Counted from the first letter of the stretch, positions 33,848 to 42,244 are shown. The stretch: DNA of 64,000 nt from Actinomycetota bacterium (GCA_003152275.1 PLZU01000041.1:11884-75883); one strand, 5' to 3'. Made by a program: numbers and translations. Notes: a model not told the origin generated them from the sequence alone.

Positions 33848-34317
33848 GAGCCCACCGCCTTCACAGCCTCGAAGATGTTCCAGTAACCGGTGCAACGGCA
33901 GATATTGCCCTGCAGCGCTTTCTTGATCTGCTCGTCAGTGGGGTTCGGGTTCGTACGCAGCAATGCGGTCGCGCTCATCAGCATTCCAGGTGTGCAGTAA
34001 CCGCACTGGAGCGCGTGGTGATCGCTGAACGACTGCTGCAGCGCCGTGAGCTCGCCGTCTTCGGCCAGCCCTTCGACCGTCTCGATGCTCGCGCCGTCGG
34101 CCTGGACCGCGAGCAGCATGCAACTCTTCACGAGCTGGCCGTCGACGATCATCGAGCACGCGCCGCAGTTCCCGGTGTCGCAGCCGATGTGGCTGCCCGT
34201 CAAGTCGAGGTCGTCGCGCACGAAGTGGATCAGCAGCTTGCGGGCTTCGACTTCACGCTCGTATTCGACACCGTTGACCGTGACCGTCACCGCCTTCGAG
34301 GATGCGATGGCTGACAC
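33844..34317 (-). CDS. 2Fe-2S small subunit of the molybdenum hydroxylase (CoxS-like)
   Basis: A 157-aa electron-transfer subunit with both [2Fe-2S] clusters: plant-ferredoxin-type cysteines 46, 51, 54 and 66 (HIGCDTGNCGACSMIVDG, VKSC), and the all-alpha cluster at 105, 108, 140 and 142 (HALQCGYCTPGM, GNICRCTGYW). All eight ligands are intact. The GTG start follows directly on the medium-subunit stop. The gene order M-S-L with CoxG downstream is as in aerobic CO dehydrogenase operons, though the large subunit is not a true CoxL. Confidence 0.93.
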   Translation of the reverse strand: MSAIASSKAVTVTVNGVEYEREVEARKLLIHFVRDDLDLTGSHIGCDTGNCGACSMIVDGQLVKSCMLLAVQADGASIETVEGLAEDGELTALQQSFSDHHALQCGYCTPGMLMSATALLRTNPNPTDEQIKKALQGNICRCTGYWNIFEAVKAVGS

Positions 34318-35121
34318 TCAGCTCCTCTCCGCCGCCTGGCGCGCGGCCCGCACTGCGAGCACCTCCGCCAGGTGGATCCGGTATTCACTCGACGCATGGA
34401 CGTCCGACGGTGGCATGAGGCCGGCGCCGCGCACCGCCTCGCGTACCGCGTCCTCGGCAGCAGAGGCCGGCTGCACGACGATGGGAACGGCGTCGACACA
34501 GCCGAGCGCCACGCGTAGGGAGCCGTTGAGGCTCGCCGCTGCGTTCGCGATGCAGGTTCCATCCGCGCCGAGCGTGACGGCGGCGAAGCCGTCGTGCTTG
34601 CCGGCCGGGATCGTGAGCTTCGTCAGGAGCTCGCCCGGGCCGACCGCCGTGAGGTACACGCCGAGGAAGAACTCAGCGGCCGCAACGGTGCGCTCGCCGT
34701 CCTCGGACGCGATCGTCATCTCCGCGCCGACCGCGCACAGCAACGGCGGCAGGTGGTTCGTCGGGTCGTTCGAGCAGACGTTGCCGCCAATCGTGCCGCG
34801 GTTCCGCACCTGCACATCAGCAATCGTCAAGCAGACCTCACCGAGGATGGGCCGGGCGCGTGCCTCCGCCGAGCCGGCGATGTCGGTGTAGGTGGCCATC
34901 GCGCCGATCGTGAGCGTCCCGTCAGAGCCGAGCTCGATGCCTTTCAGGTCGTCGAGCCCGTTCAGGTCGACGAGCACGTCGGGCGAGGCCACGCGGGCCT
35001 TCATGACGTTGATCAAGGTCTGGCCACCCGCGAGCGCGCGGGCGCCGTCGTGCTGCTTCAGGATCGCGAGGGCCTCGGCGACGGACGCCGGTCTCGCGTA
35101 TTCGACCTCCCGCAGCAGCAT
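34318..35121 (-). CDS. FAD-binding medium subunit of the molybdenum hydroxylase (CoxM-like)
   Basis: A 267-aa flavoprotein subunit. It starts MLLREVEYARPASVAEALAI; the FAD motif ARALAGGQTLINVMKARVAS and the second motif VRNRGTIGGNVCSNDPTNHL are clear; the C-terminal CO_deh_flav_C domain follows. It passes electrons from the iron-sulfur subunit to the acceptor. ATG 35121 is preceded by a convincing leaderless promoter (35129-35158), so the M-S-L genes can be transcribed apart from the XdhC genes upstream. Confidence 0.9.
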   Translation of the reverse strand: MLLREVEYARPASVAEALAILKQHDGARALAGGQTLINVMKARVASPDVLVDLNGLDDLKGIELGSDGTLTIGAMATYTDIAGSAEARARPILGEVCLTIADVQVRNRGTIGGNVCSNDPTNHLPPLLCAVGAEMTIASEDGERTVAAAEFFLGVYLTAVGPGELLTKLTIPAGKHDGFAAVTLGADGTCIANAAASLNGSLRVALGCVDAVPIVVQPASAAEDAVREAVRGAGLMPPSDVHASSEYRIHLAEVLAVRAARQAAERS

Positions 35122-35128
35122 GTGAGCG

Positions 35129-35158
35129 ATCCTACGTACCGCAGTAAAGGTGTTGCAA
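35129..35158 (-). promoter_or_regulatory. Candidate leaderless promoter of the CoxMSL-like genes
   Basis: On the minus strand TTGCAA (35158-35153), an 18-nt spacer, TAGGAT (35134-35129), then 7 nt to the ATG at 35121. It has one of the clearer -35/-10 pairs in the window and the same TAnnnT-N6..8-start rule as other genes. It falls in the 45-bp gap between the XdhC C-terminal gene and the medium-subunit gene. Confidence 0.55.
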
Positions 35159-35166
35159 GTGGGATT

Positions 35167-35925
35167 TTATTTTTTCCCGGTGGCCGGTTCCGCATGGATG
35201 CGGCGCGGCGCGTCCTTGAGCCGCCCGCCGGAGCGGCCGGCGCGGACGGCCAGGATCTCCGTGAGCATCGACAGAGCCGTCTCGGCGGGCGATTCGGCGC
35301 CGATGTCGAGCCCGCACGGACCGGCGATGCGGCCGACGTCGCTCTCGGCAACGCCGGCGTCGCGCAGGAGCTCGTTGCGGCGCTCCTGATTCCGGCGCGA
35401 GCCGAGCGCGCCCACATAGAAAGCCTCGGTCGCCAGCGAGCCTATGAGCATCGGCACATCGAACTTGTCGTCGTGGGTGAGGACGACGATGGCGGTGCCG
35501 AGGTCTGGCTGCACCTGGGCGAGGGCGTCCTCGGGCCAGACGACGAGCAGCTCATCGGCGCTCGGAATCCGTTCGGCCGTCGCGAACCGCGCACGTGCGT
35601 CTGCGACGATCGTCGTCCACCCGAGCAGCTTCGCCGCGCGGCAGAGCGCCTCAGCCGTGTCGATTGCGCCGTAGACGAGAAGGCGCGGCGGGGGCCCGAA
35701 GACGTCCGCGAAGAGTGTCGAGTCGCCGTGCTCGATCAGGTGGCTTCGGCCCGCGCGCAGCGCGTCGGGTGCGAGCGCGGCAAGCTCTGCAGGCCCGTCG
35801 CCGACTGTCGAACCGTCCTCGCGCACGAGCACCTTGGCACCCAACTGGTCGCCCGCGATGATCGTGAAGACGACAGCCCTCCCGCCGCCCTCAACGACGG
35901 GGCGCAACTCGTCGAAGAGTGTCAC
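35167..35925 (-). CDS. XdhC-type maturation factor, Rossmann (XdhC_C) half
   Basis: About 252 aa. A short N-terminal XdhC_CoxI-like segment is followed by a Rossmann domain: PPRLLVYGAIDTAEALCRAA, WTTIVADARARFA, AIVVLTHDDKFD and YVGALGSRRNQERRNELLRD are typical of XdhC_C, which binds Moco or a nucleotide during sulfuration of molybdenum hydroxylases. The tail is rich in Arg and Lys. GTG 35925 overlaps the preceding XdhC N-terminal gene by 4 nt. So the XdhC function is split over two genes here. It serves the CoxMSL-like enzyme downstream. Confidence 0.85.
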   Translation of the reverse strand: MTLFDELRPVVEGGGRAVVFTIIAGDQLGAKVLVREDGSTVGDGPAELAALAPDALRAGRSHLIEHGDSTLFADVFGPPPRLLVYGAIDTAEALCRAAKLLGWTTIVADARARFATAERIPSADELLVVWPEDALAQVQPDLGTAIVVLTHDDKFDVPMLIGSLATEAFYVGALGSRRNQERRNELLRDAGVAESDVGRIAGPCGLDIGAESPAETALSMLTEILAVRAGRSGGRLKDAPRRIHAEPATGKK

Positions 35926-36233
35926 TCGAGCGGCTCGACGAAGACGTCGATCTCGCCGCCGCACGGGAGGCCGACCTCGAGCGCCATGTCGTCGGTGATG
36001 CCGTACGTGAGCAGCCGCGGCGCGCCGCCTGCCAGCACCTCCTGTGCCGCGAGCACGACGTCGCTCTCGACGCAGCCACCGGAGACGGAGCCGGCGAGCT
36101 CGCCGCTCTCGCTCACGGCGAGCTTCGATCCGACCGGCCGCGGCGACGAGCGGCGCGTGGCGACGACGGTCGCGAGTGCAACCTTCTCGCCGCGGGAGCG
36201 CCAGCGATCGATGTCCGGAAGCAACTCCTTCAC
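35922..36233 (-). CDS. XdhC-type maturation factor, N-terminal (XdhC_CoxI) half
   Basis: A 103-aa protein consisting only of the XdhC_CoxI domain. ATVVATRRSSPRPVGSKLAV is the family motif, with SGGCVESDVVLAAQEVL and TYGITDDMALEVGLPCGGEI. The two conserved cysteines (GGCVES and LPCGGE) are kept; in XdhC proteins these help sulfuration of the Moco. GTG start at 36233. A 19-bp palindrome shared with the 47.4 kb region lies 26 bp upstream, suggesting a regulated promoter here. Confidence 0.85.
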   Translation of the reverse strand: MKELLPDIDRWRSRGEKVALATVVATRRSSPRPVGSKLAVSESGELAGSVSGGCVESDVVLAAQEVLAGGAPRLLTYGITDDMALEVGLPCGGEIDVFVEPLE

Positions 36234-36258
36234 GGCGACAACTTAGCGTTCCGGCCCT

Positions 36259-36277
36259 ACCCTGGACAGTCCAGGGT
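36259..36277. repeat. 19-bp palindrome, copy of an element also found at 47.4 kb
   Basis: ACCCTGGAC-A-GTCCAGGGT, perfect 9-bp arms around one base, in the 53-bp gap between the LivF-type gene and the XdhC gene. With its flank, the minus-strand sequence CGTAACCCTGGACTGTCCA (19 nt) occurs identically at 47454-47472. Could be an operator or a short interspersed repeat. Confidence 0.65.
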
Positions 36278-36286
36278 TACGAAACG

Positions 36287-37000
36287 TTAACGGCCGAGAT
36301 ACGCCTTCCTCAAACCTTCGTCCTCGCGCAGGTCGTCGGCCTTGCCCTCGAGGACGAGGCGGCCGGTCGAGAGGACATAGCCCCGGTCGGCGATCGAGAG
36401 CGACACGTTCGCGTTCTGCTCGACGATCAACATCGCGACACCCGACTCGTGTACCTGCTTGATGATCTCGAAGCTCCGCTCCACGAGGATCGGCGCAAGG
36501 CCCATCGACGGCTCGTCCATCAGCAGCAGCTTCGGCTTCGCCATGAGTGCGCGACCCATCGCGACCATCTGCTGCTCGCCGCCGGAGAGCGTGCCCGCAA
36601 GCTGCGCACGCCGCTCGTGCAGCAACGGGAACAGCTCGTAAACCCGGTCGAAGTCCTCCTTCGTGCCGCCAGCGTGCAGGTACGCACCCATCTGTAGGTT
36701 CTCGAGCACCGTCATCGGCGCGAAGAGGCGCCGGTTCTCGGGCACGATCGCCATGCCCTGCCGGATGCGGTAGCTCGTTGAACGCTTCGTCACGTCCTCG
36801 CCGCCGAAGCGCACCGTGCCGTTGCGCGGATTGACGAGCCCGAGCACGGTCTTCAAGGTCGTCGACTTGCCCGATGCGTTTCCACCTAGCAGGCAGACGA
36901 GCTCGCCCGCTCGCACGTTCAGGTTCAGCCCCTGCAGGATGTGGATCGGCCCGTAGTAGGTGTCGACGGACTCGAGGGAGAGGAGCGGCTCGTCGGTCAT
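36287..37000 (-). CDS. livF: ABC transporter ATP-binding protein (LivF), second system
   Basis: A 237-aa ATPase. LLSLESVDTYYGPIHILQGL is the LivF-specific start; Walker A is CLLGGNASGKSTT (unusual GGNASGKS instead of GPNGAGKS), then AIVPENRRLFAPMTVLENLQ, signature LSGGEQQMVAMGRAL and Walker B LLLMDEPSMGLAP. The ATG overlaps the LivG gene by 4 nt. It is the last transporter gene of the second Liv system and is followed, after a 53-bp gap with a palindrome, by the XdhC genes. Confidence 0.92.
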   Translation of the reverse strand: MTDEPLLSLESVDTYYGPIHILQGLNLNVRAGELVCLLGGNASGKSTTLKTVLGLVNPRNGTVRFGGEDVTKRSTSYRIRQGMAIVPENRRLFAPMTVLENLQMGAYLHAGGTKEDFDRVYELFPLLHERRAQLAGTLSGGEQQMVAMGRALMAKPKLLLMDEPSMGLAPILVERSFEIIKQVHESGVAMLIVEQNANVSLSIADRGYVLSTGRLVLEGKADDLREDEGLRKAYLGR

Positions 37001-37785
37001 TTCGTCTTCGCCGCGCTCGTCCCGAGGTACGCCTCGACGACGCGCGGGTCGGTGGCGACGTGCTCGAACGTGCCCTCGGAGATCTTGAGGCCGTGGTCGA
37101 GGGCGACGACCCGGTCGGAGATCCCTTCGACGACGTGCATGTCGTGCTCGATGACGAGGATCGTGTAACCCGCCTCGACACGCAGACGCGCGATCAACTC
37201 GGTCATCTCGTGCGTCTCGACGGGGTTCATCCCTGCCGCCGGCTCGTCGAGCAGGAGCAGGCGCGGCTTCGCTGCGGTCGCGCGCGCGATCTCGAGCCGG
37301 CGCCGGTTCGCGTACGAAAGCGAGTAGGCGGGCTGGTTCCAGCGGTAACCGACCAGACGCTCACCAAAGAAGGAAAGGCGCTCTTCCGCCAGACGTTCGA
37401 TCTCGCGCTCTTCGCGCCGCATCCCAGGCGTTCGAAACACCGAGCGAAGGATTCCGGCGTGCGTGTGGCACCAGGCGGCTGCCATGACGTTCTCCTTCAC
37501 CGTCATGTTCAGGAACAGGCGCAGGGTCTGGAACGTGCGCGCGATGCCACGCGCCGTGATCTCATGCGGCTCGAGCCCGATCAGCGTCTCACCCTCGAAC
37601 CGGATATCGCCGGCATCCGGCCGGTAAATGCCCGTCACGAGGTTGAACAGCGTCGTCTTCCCCGCGCCGTTCGGTCCGATCACGCTGACGATCTCCCGTT
37701 CGTCTACGTGCAGGTCGAGCCCGTCGATGCATGTGAGGCCGCCGAAACGCTTCGAGATGCCTTCGAGCTCGAGCAGGCGCGCCAT
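36997..37785 (-). CDS. livG: ABC transporter ATP-binding protein (LivG), second system
   Basis: A 262-aa ATPase. LLELEGISKRFGGLTCIDGL, Walker A VIGPNGAGKTTLFN, the LivG motif ARGIARTFQTLRLFLNMTVK, SLSYANRRRLEIARATAAKP as a variant signature (LSYANRRR is usual for LivG), and Walker B LLLLDEPAAGMNP. The C-terminus VATDPRVVEAYLGTSAA is standard. ATG 37785 lies 1 nt after the permease stop. Works with the LivF product and the two permeases. Confidence 0.93.
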   Translation of the reverse strand: MARLLELEGISKRFGGLTCIDGLDLHVDEREIVSVIGPNGAGKTTLFNLVTGIYRPDAGDIRFEGETLIGLEPHEITARGIARTFQTLRLFLNMTVKENVMAAAWCHTHAGILRSVFRTPGMRREEREIERLAEERLSFFGERLVGYRWNQPAYSLSYANRRRLEIARATAAKPRLLLLDEPAAGMNPVETHEMTELIARLRVEAGYTILVIEHDMHVVEGISDRVVALDHGLKISEGTFEHVATDPRVVEAYLGTSAAKTK

Positions 37786-37786
37786 G

Positions 37787-39277
37787 TCAGACGATCTCCA
37801 CGCGTGCTGTGCCGAGCAGTCCTTGGGGCCGCGCGTTCATCAGCACGATGAGGATCACTCCGACAAGGATCAGGCGGGTGATGCTCGGCTCCACGACGAG
37901 ACGGTTCTCCCAGACAAACCCGGCGAGGTAGAGCGTAGGGATCATCGCCGCCCAGCGCTTCCAGCCGCTGAGGAGCGTCAGCGCCAGGACGGCCAGCACG
38001 AGTGCGATGAACGTGATGTTGCCGATCAACCGCGGATTCGACGGATGCAGCTCCCATCCGGAGAGACCGCTACCAAACCAGCCACCGACCGACGGACTTC
38101 CGTGGACGCCGCGCGGCCACGCTGCGGCAACGATGGCGTGCGCGGCGTAACCGAACGCCACGGTGCCCCCGAGCACGAGGGCAAGAACGCGCCACGGCCG
38201 TAGCGCCATGAGCAACGTTGCGAGAATGGTGACGTAGAACACCCAAGTCGCGTGGCCGGGCGTCCGCAGCACCTCGAGGGAGATATTCACAACGAGGGCG
38301 CCGAGAATGACGCCGCCGATGCTGCCAGCTCCACCGAGAATCAGGATGGCGTAGATGATGATCAGCGTCGGCACATCGAAGTCCGACGCGAAAACCGCCG
38401 TATTGAGGGCAGCGAAGAGTGTTCCCGCCAGTCCGGCCACAGCCGCCCCGGCTGCAAACGCGATGAGCTTCAGCCGGTTGACCGGCATCCCCATGAGCTC
38501 CGCCGCCAGGGGATCCTCGCGCAGCGACTTCCAGGCGCGACCGGTGCGTGACGTATCGATGAGGAACACGACGAGGAGCACGAGTAGGAAGACGCCAAGC
38601 GCGACGTAGTAGTAGGCCTGAAGCGAGCCGATCCGCCCACCAAACACGTTGAAGTTGTCGACGTTCGGGATCCCGTTCGGGCCGCCAGTGACGTCGTGGC
38701 TTCGCGTCAATCCGAACAGCGACATACGCTCGCCGTTCGTGTAGACGGCGACGAAGAGTTGCCCGAAGAACAGTGTCACGATCGCGAGATAGTCACCGAG
38801 CAGGCGTCGCGATGGCAGCGCTACGAGCAGGCCGAGGATGGCCGTCGCGATCACTACGACCGGGACGATCGCGAGCGTGTTCCAGTGGATGCCGAACTTC
38901 GGGGAAGCGAGCATCGCGTACCCATAGGCGCCGAAGCCATAGAACGCGACGTAGCCGAGGTCGAGCAACCCGGCGTACCCGACGGTGATATTGAGGCCGA
39001 GAGCCAGCAGCATGTAGAGCAGCGTGTCGAAGCCGACGCGTACGATGTACCCGTCGCTGGTAATCGCCGGCAAGAGCGCGGCGGCAACGCCAAAGGCCGC
39101 GTAGAACACCGGACGCGGCACGCGCTCGAGCTCGCTGCGCGCGCGGCCCAAGACTCCGCTGTAGCCTTCGCGGCGCTCTGCCACAGACGCGACCCATTCG
39201 TCGACGCCGACGCGCGGCGCGTGCGCCTCGGCCGGACTCGCAGGAATCGGCGGGATGTCTCGGTCGTCGCCGTCCAT
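37787..39277 (-). CDS. livM: LivM-type ABC permease with long C-terminal extension
   Basis: A 496-aa permease, longer than ordinary LivM (300-430 aa). The N-terminal 50 residues are cytosolic and charged; the core has LYMLLALGLNITVGYAGLLD, YVAFYGFGAYGYAML, the coupling loop WKSLREDPLAAELMGMPVNR and LILGGAGSIGGVILGALVV. After the usual end come more hydrophobic segments (residues about 360-480) and the terminal RLILVGVILIVLMNARPQGL, which is the normal LivM tail. So the extra part is an internal insertion before the last helix. It overlaps livH by 1 nt. Confidence 0.9.
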   Translation of the reverse strand: MDGDDRDIPPIPASPAEAHAPRVGVDEWVASVAERREGYSGVLGRARSELERVPRPVFYAAFGVAAALLPAITSDGYIVRVGFDTLLYMLLALGLNITVGYAGLLDLGYVAFYGFGAYGYAMLASPKFGIHWNTLAIVPVVVIATAILGLLVALPSRRLLGDYLAIVTLFFGQLFVAVYTNGERMSLFGLTRSHDVTGGPNGIPNVDNFNVFGGRIGSLQAYYYVALGVFLLVLLVVFLIDTSRTGRAWKSLREDPLAAELMGMPVNRLKLIAFAAGAAVAGLAGTLFAALNTAVFASDFDVPTLIIIYAILILGGAGSIGGVILGALVVNISLEVLRTPGHATWVFYVTILATLLMALRPWRVLALVLGGTVAFGYAAHAIVAAAWPRGVHGSPSVGGWFGSGLSGWELHPSNPRLIGNITFIALVLAVLALTLLSGWKRWAAMIPTLYLAGFVWENRLVVEPSITRLILVGVILIVLMNARPQGLLGTARVEIV

Positions 39278-40212
39278 CAGACCTTCTGCACCGCCGCGCG
39301 ACCCAGGACGCCGGTCGGGCGCAGGATCAGAACCGCGATCAGGACGAGAAACACGATCGCGTCGCTGAAGGTCGAGGAGATGTAGCCGATGCTGAATGAC
39401 TGCGCGAGCCCGATGACGAGGCCGCCGACGACTGCACCCGGCAGGTTGCCGATGCCACCGACGACTGCTGCGATAAACGCGTAGAGACCGGCCTGGAAGC
39501 CCATGTACGGCCAGACCTGCTGGTAGGCGAGACCGTTGAACACGCCTGCGGCGCCCGCGAGAGCGGACCCGATGAAGAACGTGGCGACGATCACACGATC
39601 GACGTCGATGCCCATCATCGCAGCGGCTTCGCGGTCGAACGACGTCGCCCGCATCGCCTTGCCGAGCTGCGTCCGCTGCACGAACACCGTCAGCAGGATC
39701 ATCAAGAGCACGGCACCCGCCACCACGATCACCTGTGCGACGCCGACGTGGACGCCTGCGGGCAGCGTGAATCCCCTCGTCCAGAGCTCGCCCCCCTTCC
39801 AGCCGTAGCTGTCGTACGACTGGAACTGGCCGCCGAGCAAGAGCAGCGCGGCGTTCTCCAGGAAGAACGAGACGCCGAGAGCCGTGATGAGCGGAGCGAT
39901 CCGAGGCGCGTTGCGCAACCTCCTATACGCGAACCGCTCGATCAAGACTCCGAGCAATCCACCGCCGAGCATCGCGCAGAGGAACATCACGAGAAGGAGC
40001 ACCCACACGTTCACCGAGAGAGATTCCGCGCCGCCGAAGACCGTGACGATTCCGAAGCCGATGAAGGCGCCGACCATGTAAATGTCGCCGTGCGCGAAGT
40101 TCAGGAGCTTGAGGATCCCGTACACCATCGAGTAGCCGAGCGCGATGAGCGCGTAGACGCTCCCGTGCGTGATTCCGGCGACTAGCTCCGTGACGAAGAG
40201 GTTCCAGTTCAT
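39277..40212 (-). CDS. livH: LivH-type ABC permease, second system
   Basis: A 311-aa membrane protein with LivH features: GSVYALIALGYSMVYGILKL then LNFAHGDIYMVGAF, the coupling loop GKAMRATSFDREAAAMMGID and VVGGIGNLPGAVVGGLVIGL, ending VLILRPTGVLGRAAVQKV. A 69-bp gap with an intrinsic terminator hairpin separates it from the binding-protein gene upstream. Such partial terminators let the binding protein be made in excess over the membrane parts. Confidence 0.92.
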   Translation of the reverse strand: MNWNLFVTELVAGITHGSVYALIALGYSMVYGILKLLNFAHGDIYMVGAFIGFGIVTVFGGAESLSVNVWVLLLVMFLCAMLGGGLLGVLIERFAYRRLRNAPRIAPLITALGVSFFLENAALLLLGGQFQSYDSYGWKGGELWTRGFTLPAGVHVGVAQVIVVAGAVLLMILLTVFVQRTQLGKAMRATSFDREAAAMMGIDVDRVIVATFFIGSALAGAAGVFNGLAYQQVWPYMGFQAGLYAFIAAVVGGIGNLPGAVVGGLVIGLAQSFSIGYISSTFSDAIVFLVLIAVLILRPTGVLGRAAVQKV

Positions 40213-40236
40213 CCGCAGCTCCTTACATACAGAAAA

Positions 40237-40268
40237 AGGGGCGCGACCGCACCTGCGATCGCGCCCCT
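40237..40268 (-). terminator. Intrinsic terminator/attenuator between livK and livH
   Basis: AGGGGCGCGA (40237-40246) and TCGCGCCCCT (40259-40268) pair perfectly with a 12-nt loop. On the transcribed minus strand the hairpin is followed by TTTTT (40236-40232). This is the classic rho-independent form. Placed inside the operon, it should reduce but not block expression of the permease genes. Confidence 0.8.
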
Positions 40269-40281
40269 CTCCACCTTCGAG

Positions 40282-41439
40282 CTACTGGACCGTCTCGTAC
40301 TTGCCGTTGACGATCTTGAAGATATGGAACTTCGCTCCGGCGAGATCACCATTGGCGGTGAACCGGATCGGAGTGCCGAGGATCGTCGACTTCAACGACA
40401 CCTTGGCGAAGTTCTTCCGAAGCTCCGCCCGGGTGATCTTGTTGTCCTTGCACGACGTCGTGATCGCGGCGGCGTACATCTGCGCGAGCACGTAGTTCGG
40501 TGCTCCGAACGGGCTCGTCCCACCAGGGAACGCCTTGTGGAAGCCCGCGACGATCTTTGCATCGGCCGGAAGCGTTGTCACGTCCGGAGCGAAGAACGAC
40601 ACGTAGTTCCCCGCCGTGAAGTTCGAGGAGTCGAACGTTCCGTCACTTCCGAAGATGATGGCAGTCTTGCCCTGCGCCTTCGCCTGCTGGGCAAAGAGCT
40701 GAGCCTCCGACGCCTTCTGCCACGGGAGGAACACAACCTTCGTCGTCGACGTGATCTTCGCGATCAGCGAGGAGAAGTCGGTCGCCGTCTGGGCCACCGA
40801 TTCGCGGTCGACCTTGACGCCCTTGCCGGCTAGCGCCTGGCCCGCGATGTCGGCGAGCCCCGTCGAGTACGACTCCTGGTCATCGATGATCATCACGCTG
40901 TCGCCCGAGCTGACTCCGAGCTTCGTCTGCATGAAGGTCGCGTCTGTCGGTCCCTGGACGCCGTCGTTCGGAACGTCGCGGAAGAAGTAGCCCTTCCACG
41001 CTCCGCTCGTGAGCGAGACGCGAGTCGCCGAGCCCGACGCGAACGCCAGACCGGCCTTGCGCAGGATCGGCCCGACCGCCTGCACCTCGTCGCTACCCGC
41101 CGGCCCGATGACACCCATGATCTTTGAGTTCGACGCGAAGCTCTGTGAGACCGTCGAAGCGAGCGCGGGCTGGAGCTGTGTGTCGCCCTGGACGAGCTTG
41201 ATCTTCAACTTGTGAGTCTTGTTCCAGGTGTTGAAGTAGTACTCGGCCCAGTGCAACTGGTCGTCGCCGATGGACGAGACCGGGCCCGTGATCGGCGCAA
41301 GCATGCCGATCGAAACGCCCGACTTGCACGAAAGCGCCGACGCCGCTGCGACCGTTGCCGGGCGCGCGATGGCGGACGCCACGACCGCGAGTGCAGCCAC
41401 GGATGTGGCCGTCGCGATCAGTCCAACTCGTTTCAACAT
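40282..41439 (-). CDS. livK: Liv-type ABC transporter substrate-binding protein, second system
   Basis: A 385-aa exported binding protein. Signal peptide MLKRVGLIATATSVAALAVV followed by ASAIARPATVAAA. The mature part has KSGVSIGMLAPITGPVSSIG, MGVIGPAGSDEVQAVGPILR, and Cys residues that may form a disulfide (ALSCKSG and TSCKDNK). ATG 41439 has GGAGGG 7 nt upstream. It heads the second long minus-strand block (41.4-21.9 kb). It is only distantly similar to the first LivK, so it binds another ligand; which one is unknown. Confidence 0.9.
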   Translation of the reverse strand: MLKRVGLIATATSVAALAVVASAIARPATVAAASALSCKSGVSIGMLAPITGPVSSIGDDQLHWAEYYFNTWNKTHKLKIKLVQGDTQLQPALASTVSQSFASNSKIMGVIGPAGSDEVQAVGPILRKAGLAFASGSATRVSLTSGAWKGYFFRDVPNDGVQGPTDATFMQTKLGVSSGDSVMIIDDQESYSTGLADIAGQALAGKGVKVDRESVAQTATDFSSLIAKITSTTKVVFLPWQKASEAQLFAQQAKAQGKTAIIFGSDGTFDSSNFTAGNYVSFFAPDVTTLPADAKIVAGFHKAFPGGTSPFGAPNYVLAQMYAAAITTSCKDNKITRAELRKNFAKVSLKSTILGTPIRFTANGDLAGAKFHIFKIVNGKYETVQ

Positions 41440-41566
41440 TCAATTCCCTCCTATTGGGTTAGCCACCTATAAGACGCCGCGCAGCCTCGCCTGTTGGCCG
41501 CGGCGGCGAATCAGGCGGTCGATGGTAACCGCTTTTGGCAGGTTCACGCAGGTACTCTGGCGCGAA

Positions 41567-42244
41567 GTGAGGTGGGCACTTCAGCCGGGGGAAGCGCCGC
41601 TTTTCGGCTCTAAACGAGGCTGCGACGAGTTCGAGCAGCGCATCCTGCGCTTCGAAGGCCCCTCCGAAGAGCAGTCAAACGAGGCCGACGACGAGGTGCT
41701 CTACGTGCTGGCGGGCAGCGGCCGCGCGACGATCGGCGGCGAGCCTGCCGGCCTCTCGCCCGGGACAGCGGTATTCGTCGCCAACGGCTCTGCGTGGCAG
41801 ATCGACGACGCCAACGGGCTCAAGCTGCTCTCGGTCCTCATTCGCGACCCCCTGCCGGCCAACGGCTCGACCCACGCCGTCGTCGAGGTCGACGCGGTGG
41901 ACAGCGGGGCAGCGACCGCCGGCCGCCAGTTCCGCCTGCTCGCGACCCCCGAGCTCGGCTGTAGCTCCGTGACGCAGTTCGTCGGCTATATCCCCGTCAT
42001 CCGCGCGCCCGACCACTTCCACAAGTACGACGAGGTCGTCTACGTGCTCGAGGGCGAGGGCACGCTGCACGTCGACGGTGAGACCGCGCCACTCCACGCC
42101 GGCAGCTGCGTGCACCTGCCGGCCGGCCTCGTGCACTGCCTCGAGAACATCGGCCCCGGCGAGATGCGGGTGCTCGGCGTCTTCCGCCCGGCCGGGTCGC
42201 CGGCCGAGGCGTATTACCCCGACGGCACGAAGGCTCAGTACTAG
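41567..42244 (+). CDS. Bicupin-domain protein
   Basis: About 225 aa with two cupin domains. The first contains DDEVLYVLAGSGRATIGGEP then LSPGTAVFVANGSAWQIDD; the second has RAPDHFHKYDEVVYVLEGEG and LHAGSCVHLPAGLVHCLENI, with the metal-binding His-His-Glu-His set present mainly in the second. Start uncertain: GTG 41567 begins at the conserved MRWALQPGE, while ATG 41522 would add 15 residues. It overlaps the OsmC gene by 1 nt. Some bicupins are ureidoglycine aminohydrolases or dioxygenases, but I cannot assign the reaction. Confidence 0.75.
   Translation: MRWALQPGEAPLFGSKRGCDEFEQRILRFEGPSEEQSNEADDEVLYVLAGSGRATIGGEPAGLSPGTAVFVANGSAWQIDDANGLKLLSVLIRDPLPANGSTHAVVEVDAVDSGAATAGRQFRLLATPELGCSSVTQFVGYIPVIRAPDHFHKYDEVVYVLEGEGTLHVDGETAPLHAGSCVHLPAGLVHCLENIGPGEMRVLGVFRPAGSPAEAYYPDGTKAQY

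Noticed and set aside
31619-33886. Very long plus-strand open frame of 755 codons
   Set aside because: Antisense of the molybdenum hydroxylase gene; Arg/Asp/Val-rich composition typical of GC-rich shadow frames.
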